Assembly: GCA_900660155.1 (NCBI GenBank)
Contig: CABFPE010000602.1
Coordinates: 352,189-416,188, forward strand
DNA length: 64,000 nucleotides
From: Hofstenia miamia
Taxonomy: Eukaryota; Xenacoelomorpha; Acoela; Hofsteniidae
Reading direction: 5' to 3'
Shown: positions 48,387-59,746 of the stretch, piece after piece
How the letters are laid out: the number at the start of each line of letters is the position of its first letter
How positions within the stretch are numbered: the stretch's first letter is position 1
The notes under the pieces: model-generated
What the model saw: only the letters and a program-made list of their open reading frames with translations
Told to the model about the DNA's origin: nothing
Databases searched by the model: none
Program-made: the position numbers and the translations under genes

Positions 48387-48665
48387 CAAAAAACAGATTA
48401 AAAATTCAGGAATCTTTCTTATATCCTCATCGAACAGATTTTCGTAGTTGGGATCAACGTTGCAAGGAGCCAATAGTACAAAAGCATGCCAATGAGAGTT
48501 TATACATATGTATACATTGAAATTGCTACTATTCATTTTTGCAATTTCATCCATTTTCGTCCTGTCATTATCATGAAAAGCTTCGCGGACATCTCTATCG
48601 ACATAGTCCAACTTATTAACGTAATAGGATAAAGGACTGTATGTAGATAACACGGCTTCTGTCAT
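48387..48665 (-). CDS. Unknown tail-anchored membrane protein, upstream exon
   Basis: Ninety-three codons from an ATG at 48665 to a donor TTG|GTATGT at 48387/48386. The sequence starts MTEAVLSTYSPLSYYVNKLD and contains INSHWHAFVLLAPCNVDPNY. An AG (CTGTATTTAG) lies directly before the ATG, so this may be an internal exon. Joined in phase 0 to the exon at 42971-43453 it gives 253 residues. The His in SHWHAFVLL followed later by the CCEF block would give a His-then-Cys order, as in LRAT-like permuted papain folds, but the likeness is weak. The function is unknown. Confidence 0.5.
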
Positions 48666-48772
48666 CTAAATACAGTTGAATCCGAAACGCAAACTTTTGT
48701 GATTATGTCAGAAATGAATGTAAAGCATTTTATTGCAAGGCAGATTAAACAAAGAATTACAATTTAAAATCA

Positions 48773-48773
<1 letters not shown>

Positions 48774-48800
<27 letters not shown>
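48774..48800. repeat. (TA)n microsatellite
   Basis: About thirteen alternating TA units. Confidence 0.93.
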
Positions 48801-48804
<4 letters not shown>

Positions 48805-49357
48805 CATTAACAAAGTGCGAGTAAGTAAATTCAGCGTGCCGTGTAATAATCTAAAACATGTATTGCCTTAGTGAACAATTCTACTCAGAATACGAATGCG
48901 TCAAAGCACAAGAAACTCAAATACATTCTGAAAATCAAATATATTTTAGAATTTCTTAAATAATAAATATATTTTAAAATTGAAAATGAAGAATGAAAAC
49001 TGTTTTGTAAATTTCACTGAATTGTTAAGTACTCCTTGCTGAATATACAAATACGCAATACGTATTGGCCGAGGGCAGGGGCTTGAGTACCCTCGGTTGG
49101 TTTTTTCCTGAGCATTGTAAGCGCTTAGTGTAATTAAATATAGTTTCAGCAGTTATCGCTATTACTAAAAGCATACAACACCCCCGGTTAAACCTGTCAG
49201 TAAAAAGGTAAAAAGTCTGCACTACAATTTTGTTGCCTCACCCGAACTGCAGGTTGAGTAAATATACATTATAATCTGAAATCTGCCCGAGTACCCAATT
49301 ACTACCAAATCTCAATAAATACTTATAATGTATGGTGATACAATAGTTTAAGGGTGG

Positions 49358-49400
49358 CAGGGCCGGTTTAGTCTACGAGGGGCAAAATATGACCTATAAG
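49358..49400 (+). mobile_element. Possible solitary hAT-like end
   Basis: CAGGGCCGGTTTAG at 49358 resembles the CAGGGCCGG-type terminal repeats of many hAT transposons. No matching inverted end or 8-bp duplication was found nearby. Confidence 0.35.
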
Positions 49401-52073
49401 TAAGCTGAAAAACTAATGATAACAACGTCCCTGTTATAATTATTTGGGTTCACCCTCATATTTAGTTGTTGTAAAACTACATATATCTGTGCTTGCATAC
49501 GCTATTTGTTGGGAGATTATGTAGCTTGCAAAATATATATAATTATATCATTTTTGCTCGATAATATAGTTATAGATAATTGTATATAATTTCATTCCAA
49601 CAGTTTAAAATATCAGTTTTAAATCCAAAAAGCAGCTTCAGAAAGTATGTACATTGCAATCTAAGGATATTACAAACATTAAGCATTTTAAGGAACGTAT
49701 CGAAGAGCTTACAGGATGCCCATAAAAGTCGGGTGGTTTCCTATTTCGAACTTCTTTCTGACGAGGAGTTGTTTGTAGTTTATGTTCCTCTTCTTTTTCC
49801 ACTCCATCTTTAATAGGCCAATCATACCTCTGATCTATCAACACTTCATTTGCCCTTTTAATTGGAATAAGATGACGTCGGTTTCTACAAATTATTTTGC
49901 TATTGATTTTATTAAATAGGATTGAGGAGTAGAAATTTTTGTTCACCTAGTCGTATTTCTGGGATTTCCCTGGCAGAATTATTATGATATTCTAGCTGCT
50001 TCCTTTTGTAGTCTTCTTCCTTCTTATTAAGTATAGGCTTCCTAAATATTACTGGTCCAAGCTGTTTTTTTGATATAATGTTATTCTTTGAAGTTTGCGG
50101 TTGAAAAAGATGTTGAGCAGGGGATATCTCCAAAAATGACAAAGAGGTGTTGTTATAGTCTAATAATGATAGACAGAAATCAATGCCGTTCTTGTAGAGC
50201 AGCTTAAATGTTTGATTGAGGATATAGTGGGCTGCTGGTAATTAGGTTCATCCCAAATTGCATTAAGAACTTTTTGAATTCGTAGGATCCGAATGGATTA
50301 TTGTCAGCTATGACTGTGTGGGGAATTCCGTAAGTAAAATCATCAAAATCGTTGATAAACTTCCTCGGCTAGAATACGATCTGTCTATATAGTTTCTTTG
50401 TTTTTACTATTACCATGTGTAATCAGTTTAATTCCTTAAGCACTTGTTTCCTACCTGTCTTTGGTATGTATATCTGTTCTTGACTTAAAATGCATCCTTC
50501 ATTGGAGTAGAGCTCATACTTGATTTTTTCCATTTCTTTCTGTTCTTCACTTCTCATCTGATTATGCTGGGGCCACGAAGTTAATATGTAATGTAGGATT
50601 TTTTTAGCATCTCTGTCCGCATTTGTTTCATGTCTGATCGTTCCATTAGTTATAAAGTCGTTTACTGCTATTGAGTGAATGGATAGAGCCATTTCTTCCT
50701 CGATGTCACTTTACTTGAGCTTTTGCAATGGTAGTCTCAATAGAGTATCAGCAAACACTAATACTTTACCAGGTCTGCTATTTTCAGAGACGGGTACTTT
50801 TGCAACATAGTGAAAAATCGTTTGATTCTGGGCTGACAGGTTGCTAAAGGCTTATGTTGTAGAGATTCAAGAGGTTTATGGTCAGATTCTTATTTGACAT
50901 CTCGCCCATATATGTACTGGTGAAAGTGAGTACATGCACAGGTTACAGCCAGTAATTCCTTTTCAATTTGTGAATAGTTTCTTTATTTGGAGTCATCAAT
51001 CTGGTGGTAATGCAACAGGTGTAATGCCTCTCTGTGTTGTTAATTTCATTGAAATGGAACGCTTTTCTTTAACAATTGTCTAAGTGGTTTGGTACTCCTT
51101 GAATAGTTTAGGATGAATTCTGAGATGTAATTTACCATGCCAAGGAGTTGCTGAAGAGATCTCTTGTCAGAAGTTATCTCTAAATCTTGAATTACATTTA
51201 TTTTCTGCAAATCTGGGTAGAATCCCGTTTTGCTAACAATGACTGTGTTTGATGTTATTCTTCACTAGTTGTAGTTCTCTGTCAATAACTTTGTTCAGCG
51301 TTTTGTTGTCTAATGCAAATCTCAGATTACCATTGCGTTTCTCAACCACAACCATGCTTCCAATTCCTACCCAACTGCTTCGTTGATCAACCTTCAATAT
51401 AATATTGGCATTTTCAAGTTTTTCAAGCTTCTTCTTTAATTTGTGGATATCTTTGCGGAGGATGCATTACAAGGTTTTGAATTCTCCTGCAGTGGTATCT
51501 CGTATTGCTGGCTTGTACATCCATATTCAGTGAAAAAATCGTTGTAATTCTCCTAGTCCTAACCCTTTTTTGTCCTACATTAATGGGAACCTTTATTTGT
51601 CCCATTACAGGAATAGATTTCCCGCCATGTCCGGTTAGTTTTGAATTGCTTTTATGAATCTGGATTTGCATATGAGTTTTCTCTTCAATTTCTTTGAGTT
51701 TGGCATGGGGGAAAACGTTGCATTGAGCTCCTGAATCAACTTTCATTTTAATGGTCACCTCGTGGATTTTAACTGTCCTAATTACTTCATTGTGTTTTAG
51801 TTGGTGTGCTTTCCTCTTGCTAATTGCGTCACACTCATACTCAGAATCACTTTCAGAGTCCTCTTGAACGTGAACCTCTCGAGGATTGTATAAATTACCG
51901 TGGACATTTGTAAATGACTTTGCTGCAAAGTGGTTGGGTTTTCCGCATTTTCTGAACACTTTGACAAAAGCAGAACATAATCTCGGCTTGTGTTGCTTGC
52001 CACATTGCCTACATTCAAATTGCTTATTATTTTTTGCCTTCCAACTTTTTATGTAATTATGAATAGTATCGAG

Positions 52074-52770
52074 TCCTTCTTAGGAATCAGAAAGTCATTT
52101 TCTTATGTCATTATGTCGATGCCTTCTTAGGAATCAGAAAGTCATTTTCTTATGTCATTATGTCGATTCCTTCTTAGGAATCAGAAAGTCATTTTCTTAT
52201 GTCATTATGTCGATTCCTTCTTAGGAATCAGAAAGTCATTTTCTTATGTCATTATGTCGATTCCTTCTTAGGAATCAGAAAGTCATTTTCTTATGTCATT
52301 ATGTCGATTCCTTCTTAGGAATCAGAAAGTCATTTTCTTATGTCATTATGTCGATTCCTTCTTAGGAATCAGAAAGTCATTTTCTTATGTCATTATGTCG
52401 ATTCCTTCTTAGGAATCAGAAAGTCATTTTCTTATGTCATTATGTCGATTCCTTCTTAGGAATCAGAAAGTCATTTTCTTATGTCATTATGTCGATTCCT
52501 TCTTAGGAATCAGAAAGTCATTTTCTTATGTCATTATGTCGATTCCTTCTTAGGAATCAGAAAGTCATTTTCTTATGTCATTATGTCGATTCCTTCTTAG
52601 GAATCAGAAAGTCATTTTCTTATGTCATTATGTCGATTCCTTCTTAGGAATCAGAAAGTCATTTTCTTATGTCATTATGTCGATTCCTTCTTAGGAATCA
52701 GAAAGTCATTTTCTTATGTCATTATGTCGATGCCTTCTTAGGAATCAGAAAGTCATTTTCTTAAAATTTT
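52074..52770. repeat. 47-bp tandem array, about 15 units, inside the gypsy fossil
   Basis: CCTTCTTAGGAATCAGAAAG recurs every 47 bp from about 52075 to 52733. Units are almost identical apart from a single-base variant (CGATG or CGATT) at the outer units. Each contains a perfect 7-bp stem with 4-nt loop, GATTCCTTCTTAGGAATC. It separates the Gag and zinc-knuckle parts of the fossil. A further two and a half units reappear after the N at 53093. Confidence 0.95.
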
Positions 52771-53547
52771 TCAATAATTTAGATTCTTCATCAGCTTCCC
52801 CGGCAACTCTACAGAATTGGATGGTTTTCGGTAGATCAATGTTAGATTCCTTTAGGAGTCCTTCAATGGTTAGAATGATTCTGTCCCAGATCATGCTGTC
52901 GTAGAGTATTCCAAATTTACAGTTCTTAGCGCGTGTTTTAAGGGCGTTGACATCCTGATCAATTTTCATATTTTCTTTGCAACATTTAAAAAACTGGTAG
53001 CGTTCAAAAAATCTTCTATGCTACTTTTTTCAAAACAAATATTTTAACTTTTTTAAAAAATTTTTAAAATAATTTCAGTCTTTGCTTAAAATNCCTTCTT
53101 AGGAATCAGAAAGTCATTTTCTTATGTCATTATGTCGATTCCTTCTTAGGAATCAGAAAGTCATTTTCTTATGTCATTATGTCGATGCCTTCTTAGGAAT
53201 CAGAAAGTCATTTTCTTAAAATTTTTCAATAATTTAGATTCTTCATCAGCTTCCCCGGCAACTCTACAGAATTGGATGGTTTTCGGTAGATCAATGTTAG
53301 ATTCCTTTAGGAGTCCTTCAATGGTTAGAATGATTCTGTCCCAGATCATGCTGTCGTAGAGTATTCCAAATTTACAGTTCTTAGCGCGTGTTTTAAGGGC
53401 GTTGACATCCTGATCAATTTTCATATTTTCTTTGCAACATTTAAAAAACTGGTAGCGTTCAAAAAATCTTCTATGCTACTTTTTTCAAAACAAATATTTT
53501 AACTTTTTTAAAAAATTTTTAAAATAATTTCAGTCTTTGCTTAAAAT
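52639..53547. repeat. 454-bp exact duplication around the N at 53093
   Basis: 52639-53092 equals 53094-53547 (offset 455). Both copies contain the end of the 47-bp array and the Gag segment, and both end TTTGCTTAAAAT, the first just before the N. This looks like an unmerged contig overlap, so the true locus probably has one copy. Confidence 0.88.
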
Positions 53548-53550
53548 TCT

Positions 53551-55127
53551 AGAAAATGTTGGTTATTGTTGGACAAAATTTGCAGATTTATGTAAGTGTA
53601 CACATTGTTACATAGTGCTGAAGTAATTCAATTAAACAGGCAGCTCTTAGCATTCCAATTGATTTCATGAGAATAAAATTTTTTAAAATGATTTTTCATA
53701 AACATTATGATTTTTAATTAAGAATTATATTGAGATATTTTATTAATAATAGCATAAATCACGTAATCTTTACTTTCTTTCATCAAGTAATTTATAAATA
53801 AAAGCTAAACTAACCTTTGGAATGTATTGAAAGATAACCGGATTATGTTTGCTTTTTTATTACTTACACAAGCTTTCAATGAATTGGTTGCTATAAAATT
53901 TGATATTGTTACTCTCATCTCCTTGAGGAGGTGGCCGCCAGAGATGTCGATTATGGTATTGTACCATACCATTATGTACCATATTATGGTTACCATAATT
54001 GTATGGTAGAAATAAAATTTATGGCCGTTATGGATGGTAAACTTAAAAATATGGCCATAATGGAAATCCATAAATTTATTGCTACATATACAGAATTATA
54101 ATTAGTTTCAAAAAATTGTTAAATTTAGTGTCAAATATCTTACATTTATAATAATTGAATGGGTGTCAACATTCTTTCTACAAATATTTTGAACCAAAAA
54201 ACATTTTGATGAGATAACGATTTTTAAGTGTTACAAAAGTTTAGTAAGCAGCAGTTTCAGCAGATTGTAAACACATATTAAAGATGAAGTTGTTTCATAT
54301 TTGTGTAGCGGATTGCAAACAAATACTGACGATTAATTTGTTTCTGAATTTATAATGGTTGTGGATAAAAAACATGCTGTATTCGAAAGCAAAAAATTGC
54401 CCATTCAACATAAATGGACATCTTATTTACACTAAACGATTATGACACTACCGTCTTTTCCAAATCTTTCTCCGATTTTACACAAACTACAAAAATCCGC
54501 CTGCTAGCTGCTATTCGAAAAACGAATTGTATTGTTTTAAAAACATTAATTACATAGAATAGAGTTATGTTTTTAAAAGTATTAAAATATAAGCCTACCA
54601 GAGCTATTTCAACTGCTAGGTACTGAATTTCTTTGCAATATTAGTTACAGTTACAAAAAGTAGGTTGGATTATGGCGAATTAATATGGGTCTATTGAATA
54701 CTCAGTATTATAAACTTTAAACCCTCGCCAGTTGTATTCAACCCTTTCCTTTGAATAACTATAGAAGTATTTATTAATGCCGTTTTAACTTATAAAATTG
54801 TTTTAGGTAAATAATTCGCAAAATTTTTTGATGTGTTGAGAAATGAATTTCTCATTAATTTTTTATTTAAATTTTTAGAGTTCTGTCATTATGTCTATTT
54901 AATATTTTTGAGGATAGAAAATTGATTTTTTGGAATGGAACAATATTATTAAATTTTTTAAGTAAGTAGGTAACACATTTACTTATTGTAAACCTTTCCA
55001 AATTAGTATCTAATTGCAACTGTGGGGCAAAGTAAATTGGAAAGACTTATAGTGATTTTTTAAGAAAAAAATTATAATGAAGAAGAAAAATTCTTTATTT
55101 GAACATAGATATCTTGCAAATTCAAAC
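53551..55127. other. Non-coding stretch with a TACCAT/ATGGTA cluster
   Basis: No supported gene. At about 53950-54070 short words ATGGTA, TACCAT and ATGGCC recur on both strands, so this part can fold in several ways. It may be the end of an unrecognised transposon. Confidence 0.4.
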
Positions 55128-55511
55128 AGACTTGTCAACGAGCCGAGCTTCTAACGAACCGAGCCGATCCAAGCCGAGCCGAGCTTGAGCACAGTATTTG
55201 ATATACAACGAGCCCAAAAAGAGCCATTTTAGGCAAAGCAAGTTTATAGTTCTGCTTGTTAATTTGATTATGGAGATTTTTCTTATTTTTTGCTGTCAGT
55301 ATGCCTTTCCTATAATCTTATTTAAGAAATTTTTATTAAATAATAGGAAGAGCAATGTAAAAAATTCTTTGAGGACAATATTTTAAAAAAAATACCGAGC
55401 TAAAACGAGCCTTATTCAAATATTTTATGTGGCGAGCCGAGCCGAACTTACACAAAATTTAAACGAGCCGATCCGAGCCGGGCTTGGAAATGTCGGCTTG
55501 TTGACAATTCT
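55128..55511. mobile_element. 384-bp element with GAGCC-rich ends
   Basis: The left end AGACTTGTCAACGAGCCGA is matched inverted at the right by AGAATTGTCAACAAGCCGA. Just inside both ends are clusters of GAGCC words in the same orientation (GAGCCGAGC, GAGCCGATC, AAGCCGAGCC), while the middle is AT-rich. Subterminal clusters of one short word are typical of transposase binding sites in hAT-like elements. No clear 8-bp target duplication was found, so the class is a guess. Confidence 0.65.
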
Positions 55512-56138
55512 GAATACAAATATCTCAGGTTTGCTTTCACTAAATACTTTGAACAATATCTAAAAATATAAACTTACTATAGTTAATGTATGTGGCATGT
55601 ATTAGGAAATAGACATGTACAGACCTTCCAGGCTGATTTACAGATTCTTGTAATATAAGAAGAGATTAAATACTGTATAATTTCAGCTGTATAGCGACAT
55701 TTATCACTCAATAGTTTAACTTTCAAATAAACTTTTTTAAATTATATTTTCTCCATTGTAGATATTTATCAATTTACCAAATTACAGTGAAGCAAGAAAT
55801 TCTAGCATGCTGTACATCTGTTAAAATTGTCCTATAGTTTAAAAAGAGAGATGTTTTCAAGCGAATATGAAACGCTAGTTTTTAGATTATTTATGTTCTC
55901 ATTAGCACATACCTTGTTTGCCAAGTAAATTTGAGAATCGAGTTTAGATAGCAAAATTTTGTATTATGAAGATTTAAAGTTCGATAATTCATTTTATCTT
56001 TGAAATAGTAATGATATTATAATTATAAGTTTGTAATAGATGTGAATTTACTTTTAGAGATATTAGGGGTTTCTACATACTAAACTGCAGTGCAATTCTT
56101 GCTTTTATTGAGCTTTTTAAGCTATTGATCCATATTGT
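55512..56138. other. Non-coding stretch
   Basis: AT-rich; no supported feature. Confidence 0.4.
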
Positions 56139-56672
56139 AGAAAATAGGGGGCAAAAACGGACTTTATGGAACGCCTTTGAATAAATTAGCTTTCATTGAA
56201 AAGTTCGCTTAAACTTGATTTATTGATCGGGGCGTACAAGTTTTTCTGACGGTTATTTCTAAGTCATGATCAAATAGGTGGCAAACTCCGGAAAATTTTA
56301 GAAAAAATAGGCCCTAAAATGCGTTTAACCACCATAGTTTTTAAATTTCTTACCTTTTTAGAGAAAATTTGATATTTAACCAGAAAAAATCAACTAATAG
56401 GTCTATTTTTAACGGTTTGACGTAATTTATGGAGTAAAATTCTTGAAATAGGTCTAAACAAGCTATTCTCATGAATTTTTTGTTATCTAAAAAAGCTCGC
56501 CATTTTCTTCAGTGTATAGTAGAGCATCAAAAGTCGAGTGCGATTTACACAATAAAATTGTGTATTGGATAGAATACTGTTTTTTGAGAGACAATGATTA
56601 CAGCGTTATCTAAGAGAATTTCCTGATAACAAAAAGGCAAAACATAAGGGTCCGCCCCCTATTTCAAATCAT
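56139..56672. mobile_element. Possible inverted-repeat element
   Basis: GAAAATAGGGGGC near 56140 is matched inverted by GCCCCCTATTTC near 56656, with GGAC and TTATG blocks also shared. The interior is non-coding. The right half is included in the assembly duplication starting at 56375. Confidence 0.4.
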
Positions 56673-56775
56673 TAAAACTCTTGAAGTGTTAACTGTTAGT
56701 TTTAATATTGTTAGCAGATTTTTTGCTGTCAGACATATCCTTTGTCTGCTAATGATTCTGTGCATATTATATTAC

Positions 56776-56830
56776 CCTCTTTGGCAGTGGCGGATTTGAG
56801 GGGGTGGGGACAATGGGACGTGTTTTTTGA
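56776..56830. mobile_element. Possible hAT-like end inside LINE F
   Basis: CAGTGGCGGATTTGAGGGGG resembles the CAGTGGCGGAT-type terminal repeats common among hAT elements. It reappears in the duplicate near 57947. No partner end was found. Confidence 0.35.
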
Positions 56831-57172
56831 TAACTTTGAGTTATCCTCGCAAACTTCCCAATTGAGATTATCGAAAATTTCCAAAGCATTTTGACCAAAT
56901 GGTTCTCTGTAGAAGCGCGATTCTAACGCTCTCTGATTTTTTGTCAAGCTCGGTTGCTTGAAGAAATAATTCAAAATCTCTTTTCCAGCGAGTCCATTAG
57001 TGTGAGATATTAATGTCATCTACTTTCAGTGGCTGAGGTTTTAATGATTCAAAAGTTGTCACAATGTTATAACGTTAAGCAGTTGGAGTAAAATCATTTA
57101 TTAAAATCCCATTAGTACATTTATGTAGATATTTCTAAAATGTCAGTAAGATTGTTTCCATGCTGATCTTTN

Positions 57173-57534
57173 GCAATTAAGGAAATTGTTGGAAAAATAC
57201 AAACGTATATTCAACTATGGAGAGACAAGCATGGGGCAGGCAGTGGGTGAGAAACACAGAATAGTCACAACAACAGACAAACCAATTAAGCTACCAGTCA
57301 GAAGGGTACACAAACAGATGAAAGACGAATAAAATCACATACTGGAGGAACTAATTGACAACAAAATCATCTGCCCAAGCAAGAGCCTATATGCAGCACC
57401 AATTGTATTCTTAAAGCAGGGAGACAAAAGGTGACAAAAAAGGATTCATATCGTCTACCAAGGATAGAAGACATGCTCTAAGAAGCCAGTAAGCACAAAT
57501 ATTTTACAACACTAGACCTATGCAAAGCCTACTG
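57173..57534 (+). mobile_element. Ty3/gypsy reverse-transcriptase fragment (fossil)
   Basis: A plus-strand fragment with the beginning of a gypsy RT: ILEELIDNKIICPSKS, LYAAPIVFLKQGDK, RLPRIEDML and KYFTTLDLCKAY. It is bordered by an N on each side, so its genomic place is doubtful. It is broken, with a few breaks. Confidence 0.75.
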
Positions 57535-57539
57535 NTTTA

Positions 57540-58980
57540 ACCAGAAAAAATCAACTAATAGGTCTATTTTTAACGGTTTGACGTAATTTATGGAGTAAAA
57601 TTCTTGAAATAGGTCTAAACAAGCTATTCTCATGAATTTTTTGTTATCTAAAAAAGCTCGCCATTTTCTTCAGTGTATAGTAGAGCATCAAAAGTCGAGT
57701 GCGATTTACACAATAAAATTGTGTATTGGATAGAATACTGTTTTTTGAGAGACAATGATTACAGCGTTATCTAAGAGAATTTCCTGATAACAAAAAGGCA
57801 AAACATAAGGGTCCGCCCCCTATTTCAAATCATTAAAACTCTTGAAGTGTTAACTGTTAGTTTTAATATTGTTAGCAGATTTTTTGCTGTCAGACATATC
57901 CTTTGTCTGCTAATGATTCTGTGCATATTATATTACCCTCTTTGGCAGTGGCGGATTTGAGGGGGTGGGGACAATGGGACGTGTTTTTTGATAACTTTGA
58001 GTTATCCTCGCAAACTTCCCAATTGAGATTATCGAAAATTTCCAAAGCATTTTGACCAAATGGTTCTCTGTAGAAGCGCGATTCTAACGCTCTCTGATTT
58101 TTTGTCAAGCTCGGTTGCTTGAAGAAATAATTCAAAATCTCTTTTCCAGCGAGTCCATTAGTGTGAGATATTAATGTCATCTACTTTCAGTGGCTGAGGT
58201 TTTAATGATTCAAAAGTTGTCACAATGTTATAACGTTAAGCAGTTGGAGTAAAATCATTTATTAAAATCCCATTAGTACATTTATGTAGATATTTCTAAA
58301 ATGTCAGTAAGATTGTTTCCATGCTGATCTTTTATCACATCAATAGAGTTTGATTTAGATCTCTTATAATTTGTTATTTCATGTACATGTATGTACATGT
58401 ATTTTGACTTTGCATTGGGAAGCCGCTCATATTCATTTTTGATGAATTCTTTGAATGCATTACACCATTCAATGTTCGAAGCATTTCTAGCGTTTTTACA
58501 TTCGGCAAAATTCTTGCTGGTTCGAGAATTCATAAAATGTTTATAAGCCTTGTTCTTTTTGCAAATCGATCATGTCAGTTATCCATGGTTTTTTGGGAGC
58601 AGCATTGCTTGCTTTGGATTTTGTACTGGATTTAATCATTACATTCTTTTAAGAGCAAAATCTATTGAGATAAAACTAAAAAATTTCTAAAAATTTTTTC
58701 AGCATCTCATTTAAATTTGTTGCAGAATATAGAGAAAACCAATTTTCTGATGGGAGGGATGATTTAAAATTATCAATATTTTCAATACACTTTTCACGAG
58801 TTTTAATTCATTTAATTGTAATTTTTGGGGCTAAAAGAGACGTATGAAATTTAATTAGAAGTAAAACAGAAATTAGAGAATGGGCATTCGAAAGTTGCCA
58901 AAACTATAAGCATAAGTATTAGATATTGACCTTAATCAAATATTGTCATGTTGGACTGACCTTTTTCATGCATCGGTGTA
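57540..58980 (-). mobile_element. LINE F: CR1-like ORF2 relic (endonuclease end and linker)
   Basis: On the minus strand, from about 58840 down: an endonuclease-linker region (NFKSSLPSENWFSLYSAT), then KKPWITDMIDLQKE (58550-58620), the conserved PWIT block before the RT of CR1-like elements. Next come WCNAFKEFIKNEYERLPNAK and VIKDQHGNNLTDILEIS (58282-58533), and FESLKPQPLKVDDI near 58210. The RT proper is missing. A hAT-like end appears to interrupt the downstream part. Several frame changes. Confidence 0.65.
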
Positions 58981-59373
58981 CTCATAGTATGCGTCTGGTT
59001 GAGAAAGTTAAATTTTTTCTTGAATAGCAAATAGTTGATTTATGTGCATTGAAATAAAACTGTAAGGGTAAAAGTAAATCATCCCCCCTGGATTTGAAAG
59101 TCGAAATAAGGAAACTAAATGTAAAGAGTAATAATTTTGATTTGAGAACATAATTGAATTTAGGCATATAGTAATTTTTCCATAGCCAAAAATATAATAA
59201 ATGACAAAACAATTAAAAAAGACATGGCATAAAAAAAGTCCAGATTAAGAATTAGTATCTAAAGTTGTGTACCTCATCGATGTAGAAAGGCGGTGCGACG
59301 TTACAGAGCGCAGCGGCGTATAACTTATGTACCCTGGACGGATGTATAAAAGGATTGCGCCGTGGTAGGTATC

Positions 59374-59491
59374 NNNNNNNNNNNNNNNNNNNNNNNNNNN
59401 NNNNNNNNNNNNNNNNNNNNNNNNNNNNNNNNNNNNNNNNNNNNNNNNNNNNNNNNNNNNNNNNNNNNNNNNNNNNNNNNNNNNNNNNNNN
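59374..59491. other. Assembly gap of 118 N
   Basis: The gap ends directly at a run of 14 G (59492-59505). The G homopolymer is a plausible cause of the sequencing failure. The 120 bp left of the gap are more GC-rich than their surroundings. Confidence 0.97.
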
Positions 59492-59746
59492 GGGGGGGGG
59501 GGGGGCGAAGCTTTCGTAAACACCGTTTGTCGGTGTGATTAGAGAATGAAAACGAATTTTGAAATTCCATCTTTTGATAGTAAATTAGTATTGACGACCT
59601 TAGAACCTAAGCAAAAATTTGTGAATACCTTAAATACAGAAAAATTACATTTTTGAGACAGGTTAAAAATAATTTTGTTGAATTTAGCAACTTCGTTATT
59701 GATTAATTTTTATAAATAGTAGTTATAATTAAAATAATACCGTAGT

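Larger units (their letters stand above)
48666..49637. other. Intergenic stretch with a TA microsatellite
   Basis: No supported gene. (TA)n at 48774-48800. A hAT-like end at 49358 is listed separately. Confidence 0.4.
49640..53550 (-). mobile_element. Ty3/gypsy fossil with gag, protease and degraded pol
   Basis: Minus-strand fossil. Parts in order: a Gag segment (53424-53200, and its assembly duplicate 52969-52745) with MIWDRIILTIEGLLKES, a 47-bp tandem array, a zinc-knuckle region with FRKCGKPNHFAAKSF (about 51960), a retropepsin with KMKVDSGAQCNVFP (about 51740), degraded reverse transcriptase and RNase H (about 51480-50700), the RNase H-integrase linker (50423-50692) and the pol end (49638-49946). 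No LTRs were identified. It is broken, with more than six breaks apparent, mostly in pol; the gag-protease part is better kept. Middle age. Confidence 0.85.
56375..58332. repeat. 797-bp exact duplication flanking a gypsy RT fragment
   Basis: 56375-57171 equals 57536-58332 (offset 1161). Between them, bounded by single Ns at 57172 and 57535, lies 362 bp of foreign gypsy sequence. Identical long flanks on both sides of an N-bordered insert point to an assembly join rather than a genomic duplication. Confidence 0.88.

Noticed and set aside
49025-49222. 65-codon minus frame upstream of the tail-anchored gene, considered as a 5' exon
   Set aside because: No conserved content and no matching splice phase that I can support.
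52074-52770. Regular 47-bp repeats resembling a CRISPR array
   Set aside because: The whole unit repeats without unique spacers, and the context is a eukaryotic retroelement. It is a tandem repeat.
56729-58180. Identical 96-codon frames (56729-57019 and 57890-58180) as a gene pair
   Set aside because: They lie in the exact assembly duplication and overlap LINE F and a hAT-like end.
59245-59570. Two open frames across the second gap
   Set aside because: They also run through N; the real residues are few.
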